A DNA stretch of 64,000 nucleotides. It comes from Pseudopyrenochaeta lycopersici (lineage: Eukaryota; Ascomycota; Dothideomycetes; Pleosporales; Pseudopyrenochaetaceae). Made by a program: the position numbers and the translations under genes. Positions within the stretch are counted from its first letter, which is position 1, and each line of letters opens with the position of its first letter. The stretch lies in assembly GCA_003313425.1 (NCBI GenBank), contig NHZP01000033.1:372001-436000 (forward strand), in the 5' to 3' direction. Below the pieces are notes generated by a model, which did not search any database, had not been told where the DNA came from, and worked only from the letters and a program-made list of their open reading frames with translations. Positions 59,094 through 64,000 of the stretch are shown one piece after another.

Positions 59094-60223
59094 TCAAGCA
59101 TTTTGTTCTCGCAACCAATCAATGAAGGTATCAAGAGTAAAGTCCCTGGAATTTAGATCCGGCTTGGCAACAGCAGTTGCAAGCGTAGTGGGAGTGGCAA
59201 CGGCCCGAATGGCTGAAGTTGATAGCAAGGCAGGAGTAGTGACGGGAGAAGAGGCTCCCGTAGGTTTTGCTAGCCCAGGAGCGAAAGTCGCGGGAAGTGG
59301 CTGAGTAGCAGCAGGGCCAGACGGATCCGCTGTAAAGGCTGGGAAGGACCCGCCTTCAGGATAAACCTTGAGACCGGGCATTGTGTAATTCACAACAGGT
59401 GGCCAGTACGGGTTGAAATAAATTCCTGGGTCTCGGGCGTTGTCTGAAACTGTGAGCGATGGTTTACAAGTACTTAGTGTCTACGACGTACAGATGCCTG
59501 GGAATTTACCAACGGGCGAAGGAACCTTGCCAGTACCGCCAGACACCTCAATCTGAGCACAACCTGGAGGTTTGTCAATATGAAGGCTTGAATGGAACGA
59601 ACAGGGTCGAACTGACCAATATAGAACTGAGCTCCTTCGGTGGAACCTGCAGAGTGAACAGCAATGTGCTCCGCGCGAAGAAGGTATTGGCCGTTCTGGA
59701 TGTCCTTGGGGATAGTGAAGTTGAAGCTCTTCCAGCCGTCACTCAGCCACGTCATAGCGAGGGAGTAGTTTGCATATGTTTTAACACCCATTTCATAGAT
59801 CTTGAACCAATCTCCATCACCCTCGTACTTGGATACATCAGAGACCGTCGACTTCGACATGTAGGCGAAAAGAGGCCCAGGGTGACCAAGGACGTCGCGA
59901 ATAGTGAAGCCAACTGTATCTCCAGCCTTGACAGCCATTGTCTTCGTGTTGGCAGCAGCAGCGAAGGAGCCCTTGTTACAGCGAATATCGTTGTTGCTAA
60001 CATCATAGAATGGGCCGTTGCCGGTCGTGGGAGGCAATGCGCGCACGTATTCGTAGGGTTCTGTGACCTTTCCATTGACGATGAGCCGTTCAAAGTTGTA
60101 ATCTTCAGACGGAAGACTAATCAGTGCATGTCTCAGATTACCGTTCGCATTAGGACATTACTTACGAGCCAAGGCCTGTGGCAGGGCGGCTACCAGCGCT
60201 AGGAAAGAAGTAGCGAAGCGCAT
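59094..60223 (-). CDS. AA9 (GH61) lytic polysaccharide monooxygenase, 321 aa
   Basis: Exons 60223-60166, 60102-59617, 59563-59492 and 59443-59094 (introns of 63, 53 and 48 nt). The 19-residue signal peptide MRFATSFLALVAALPQALA is followed by His20, the mature N-terminus, whose codon is split C|AT by intron 1. His20 and His93 (DVLGHPGPLF) form the copper histidine brace; AEHIAVHSAGSTEGAQFYIG supplies His169, Gln178 and the axial Tyr180. Conserved HYNFERLIVNGK, NGPFYDVSNNDIRCNKG, GCAQIEVSGGTGKVP, FPGIYNARDPGIYFN and YPEGG blocks fit AA9. Residues 245-305 form a Ser/Thr/Pro linker, and the end is LDTFIDWLREQNA instead of a CBM1. The enzyme oxidatively cleaves cellulose or hemicellulose outside the cell. 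Confidence 0.95.
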
Positions 60224-62143
60224 AGCGAAAGTGGCGTACCGGTACGTCCAAAGTTGCTTTGAAGAAACAAAAAATAAGCCAGAGGTGAAAAGAAGTGTAA
60301 TGATGGGAGGATAAGAAGTCTGAGGCGGAACTCTGTGATATATATATCATAGGATTACCATCCACCAGCGCCAGCGGTTTTACTATCCCGAATCATGTAA
60401 ATTAAGATGAACAGGACGAGACTGCCAAGCTGTAGTTGCTACCAAAGCCGCTATCTGTCGCGGCTCTATTGTTTAATTCTAATTCTAATCAATGTTAATG
60501 CGCCACAGCAATACCAGTTGTAAGCTATGGTCAAAGTCTGTAATGAAGGAGGTGTAATGAAACAAACAATCCGAGAGCGAGCGAACGAAAGGAACATGGG
60601 TATTAAATCTGATTCCACCTATCAAACCTACGTCATCTACTACAATGGCGCTGAATCTCGTACAATGAACCCAAATTTGATTGATAAGGTATAAAATAAT
60701 CTATAAACATGGGAGGAGCAGTCATAGCTAATTCTATATTATGCAGTTTTGAATCATGGTTGGGTTGCAATATACTCAAGTATCGGAGTAGGGGGCCGTT
60801 GAGTTTCACTCGGATCCAACGAACCATGCGAATGTTTGGAACAGCGCTTGTAGCCTAGCCCAAACAGTCCTATGCCCGGGGTTTAGCCGGTGAACTCCCT
60901 TAGCTTGCTTGGTTTGAATCACATCAACCCTGCAGAAATTTACGCAATTGGCAAGCGCTATATTATTCTAAATATGGCCGCTGGAAGCAGGCATCAACCT
61001 ACTAGTGTATTCGTCCCATATTTTCTCATTACATTGTAAGTCTAACGTGTTCAAAATATGTCCACAAACAACAGGCGCGGGGTTCATGTTCCCATCAAAG
61101 TATTCCTTTCCTAGCGCGATGGCAATATCCACAGGCCAGCTTATACCAAGAACTTGCCATGTTTTTTTCATTGGAGTGATTATGCGCTAGTAAGTCATGT
61201 GGTAAACAGAGTGCTGGGAACGACATCGCCTTGCACATTTTTAATTACACTGGGCCATGTGATGGGCTCGGAAATCTACGCCATTGTGGTGTAAATATGC
61301 TGTTCTTCACGATCGGTACTTTACTACTTTTGGTCTAATTTGTGTGTCTGATCAAGTGCGCTCAGTTGATAATATAACGACACGGTTGTGAATAAATGCT
61401 CGTGAGTACCAATAGGCTTCCAGCCGGTGTGACAATTTGGAGGCTAACAAAAGCGTTCTAGTTTGACGCGGGAATCGCAGGGTTTGAGTGGTCTGGCCGG
61501 GATTCGCTTAATGGTTTGTTCGGGCTAAGCCACACGGAGACTTCTTCCCAACGTCAAGCGGCAAGTTACAAGTCTCACCATCTCAGTGGCGTTTGCCCCA
61601 GGATTCTGAGGAGATTACATGAGTGCAGTGACGTCTTTGCATGCGGCAGAACCTCGGCAGTAGAAAATGTACTTTGCACTGTTACTCCTTCACTTCATTG
61701 TTATAAGCCTCGGACCGTTAACGACGAAGTTCATATCGAGAAACACGTCTGTACCATCTTATTTTTAAATCTGATACAACTTCTGTGGAAACCCTCGGAA
61801 AATTGCATGACCTCCGCTACCAAATTTCCCTGCCTTTAATCCTCCTGTACGCGCCATTAAAACTTTACAGAAATGTACAACTTACAGAAAAGCACTCAGC
61901 GGCTACAGACAAAGAAAAGCTGGTGTCCGGCACTCCAACAATCGCGCGCGCGTGGCTCCATTTTTTTTAATTTGCACACTCGTTCTCAACTTCACAGCAA
62001 GAATAATGCGATACGGATACAACCCTTCACATGTTTCTGCTAGCTGCCGAATCATGGCACACAATTTAATTTACATCAGATATTGTGCCTCGAGATTGTG
62101 CTCATAAGGCACAATATCTGAAGTGAGTCGCAGAGCAAATCAA
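60224..62143. other. Intergenic, upstream of AA9, with hairpin near GH79 3' end
   Basis: Holds the AA9 promoter (a tatatatat run at about 60338-60350) and the 3' flank of the GH79 gene. No gene recognised. Confidence 0.45.
62076..62121 (-). terminator. 15-bp perfect inverted repeat just downstream of the GH79 gene
   Basis: Arms at 62076-62090 (tcagatattgtgcct) and 62107-62121 (aggcacaatatctga) are exact reverse complements around a 16-nt loop, beginning 23 bp past the GH79 stop codon, so they would form a stem in its 3' UTR. A related unpaired gattgtgct lies in the loop. A structural or regulatory role is inferred from position only; it is not a canonical fungal terminator. Confidence 0.5.
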
Positions 62144-63885
62144 TCATTGTTTTTGCACTATAACAGCTTCTGATGCAAGCAGTGTAATAAAACCGTTGTT
62201 GACAAACTCTACCTTTCGGCTTCCGATGATTTTACCAGCACTATCCACACTCTGGCCAGCCCAGGTCACTCCAGTCTTGGCTGCAGAGGTTGCACCAGTT
62301 AACCGCTGGACTTTGAGGTTTGCACCAAGAATAGAATTGGCGTCAAAATCTATGCTTGTTCGATTAGATCCGCTAGTTGCGTACTGAGTGTTCAGGAGAA
62401 TGAGCTTTTGGATCTTATTTTCGTCATATATAGCGAAATGGACCGCTGTGCTCGTGTCTAAAGATGTGATAGGAGCGACTTTGGGTGCTTTGAGATCGCC
62501 AACAACGTCTGCTATGAATAACATCGTATAGTAGCTGATAATGTGCATTAGACAATGGAGACGGATCGAATCCATACTGCACTTACGTAGGGTGAATATG
62601 GGGCCCGGGGTTCAACGGAGTGCCCACTGGCTCCCACATGGAATAATAAAAGTCCCCTTGGCCCATGTGGAAGAAGAATCGGCCAATTCCAGCCGAAGCT
62701 CCCGACAGCGCGTAATCAAGCTCCCATAAGGCAGCGCCAAGCGTATTGGAGACGCCGTCTTTCCCGTGGCATGCGACAGATCCTGTTTCACCCATATGTA
62801 TCTCTTTACCCAATGACTGAGCTGCTGATATTTCGGCGCTATACTGATTGATTAGGTTCTTTGTCTTTTTATGGTCCAGAAAATTGGTCAAATTGACTTT
62901 CGCTGCGTCGGCAGCTTCATAATGAAGATGAAATCAGTAACTGAATATTTTTAAAAAGGTGAATGCGAATAGAGGCATACCTGAACAGATGTTGTAAGGA
63001 TATCCGTGAACAGAGAAGTATTCAATTCCTGCAATAGATTGTGGAACCCCTAACTTTACTAACTCCGCTATCGTCAAGTCCGAGTTGAAGTCTTGCGGTG
63101 GTCCTGCGAATGATGGGAACTGGAACCTGACATTGCTTGCCGAGCGCTCTCTAAGACGCGGTAACCAGTTCCGCATCTGGCTGGCATATGCATTGGCGTT
63201 GTACCCAGAAGGACGAAAGGGCCCATAGAGGTTTACCTCATTCCCGAGCTCATAAGCCATGATAAGGCTTTGGTCTAGGTATTTCAATGCACCATCAACC
63301 TCTGCTTGAGCAATGCTGTAGCTATCTGTACGATATTGTCAGCAACATAATTCAAACTCAGCTCCTTCAAGGTGCCAGCTACATACTATTGCGAAAATTA
63401 AGACCGAAAATAATGGGTGAGTTCTGAGGTACATTTTCTGTTAAAATAGAGAACAGGTCTTTGTTAAATGTGACTGCTACAGCTTCTGTGGTTTTGGGAT
63501 CGTTCGGGTCATTCTTTACAATCCTTTTCAACGTCTCATTGCAATTTTCGCAGAAGTCCGCCCGATCCTGAGTGTTGCCACCGATTCGCAGGATAGCGGG
63601 ACTGTGTGATCGATCGACGATATTCTGAAGAAGTTGTTTGGAGAACTGATTGGGTTTTCCAATATCACCAAAAAAGTCCAAGGTATTACCAAACCTATTG
63701 TTATCGATACTTAGTGAATATGCGACATGTGAGATGACTGATTCGGCTTACTCGATAGACAAACTTATGAGCTGTTTATCCAAAGGCAACGCATCCGCGG
63801 CCAGCTCTTTTTCATCAAAGACTAGACTCAGTTGTGTAGCAGTCACGGCCTTGATTGCTGCTAGGTATAGGAGATGAAAGAACAT
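62144..63885 (-). CDS. Secreted GH79 glycoside hydrolase (beta-glucuronidase/heparanase-like), 501 aa
   Basis: Exons 63885-63752, 63694-63387, 63325-62981, 62914-62587 and 62534-62144 (introns of 57, 61, 66 and 52 nt; all in phase). Signal peptide MFFHLLYLAAIKAVTA. The early SLSIEFGNTLDFFGD and AILRIGGNTQDRADF blocks are typical of GH79. The acid/base Glu177 lies in MAYELGNEVNLYG and the nucleophile Glu305 in HMGETGSVACHGKDG, followed by ALWELDYALSGASAGIGRFF. A beta-rich C-terminal domain follows (VHFAIYDENKIQKLILLN). Clan GH-A retaining mechanism; fungal members release glucuronic acid or 4-O-methylglucuronic acid from arabinogalactan-type or similar glycans. It lies next to an AA9 gene on the same strand, consistent with plant cell-wall use. 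Confidence 0.92.
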
Positions 63886-64000
63886 GACGCTGTTTATTGA
63901 AAAGCACAGTGGTTCCCGATGTTCGTAGCTATAGATTCATTATCAACATCCCCATATATACACATTTCATACGATATCCTGACGCAGATTCGTTTCGTCA

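Overview
This window is nuclear DNA of a filamentous ascomycete (Pezizomycotina). The evidence is short 46-67 nt spliceosomal introns with GTRNGT donors and CTAAC/CTRAY-like branch points, HET-domain genes, fungal gene families (ERG4, AA9, GH79, fungal SMP-30), and AT-rich transposon blocks carrying the TpA-rich, CpA/TpG-poor signature of repeat-induced point mutation (RIP). Class or species cannot be fixed from sequence alone.

Layout. (1) 1-16.26 kb is a RIP-degraded nest of mobile elements. A pogo/Fot1-like DNA transposon (minus strand) is split by a complete 7.0-kb Ty3/gypsy chromovirus (238-7211, minus strand, 394-bp LTRs). Beside it lie a RIP-destroyed Tc1/mariner-type transposase (about 7.77-8.84 kb, minus) and a second chromovirus (8840-15372, plus strand, 395-bp LTRs), then an unidentified RIP relic. 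(2) 16.3-24.2 kb holds an SMP-30/gluconolactonase pseudogene with three in-frame stops, a small gene with a possible VapA-like C-terminus, and an 872-aa subtilisin-family protein. (3) 25.1-36.4 kb is a sulfur-centred block: sulfide:quinone oxidoreductase and persulfide dioxygenase are divergently transcribed and are followed by an FAD monooxygenase, a cysteine-synthase-type PLP enzyme and a cytochrome P450. (4) 38.3-46.3 kb is an allorecognition-type block: two HET-domain genes, a degenerate WD40-repeat relic, a small cysteine-containing gene with a HET-like motif, and a small membrane protein. (5) 47-54.4 kb has a sterol C-24(28) reductase (ERG4 family), a secreted DJ-1/PfpI protein, a multi-span membrane protein and a Cys-rich GPI-type surface protein. 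(6) 54.4-59.1 kb is gene-poor. (7) 59.1-63.9 kb carries two secreted carbohydrate-active enzymes, an AA9 lytic polysaccharide monooxygenase and a GH79 glycosidase.

How genes may work together. SQR oxidises H2S to persulfide at the inner mitochondrial membrane and the persulfide dioxygenase oxidises glutathione persulfide to sulfite. With a cysteine-synthase fold enzyme, an FMO and a P450 next door, the block could couple metabolism of a sulfur compound to disposal or re-assimilation of the sulfide released; this last step is inference. Multi-exon models were built by hand from splice motifs, reading frame and family expectation, and have not been checked against transcripts or databases.
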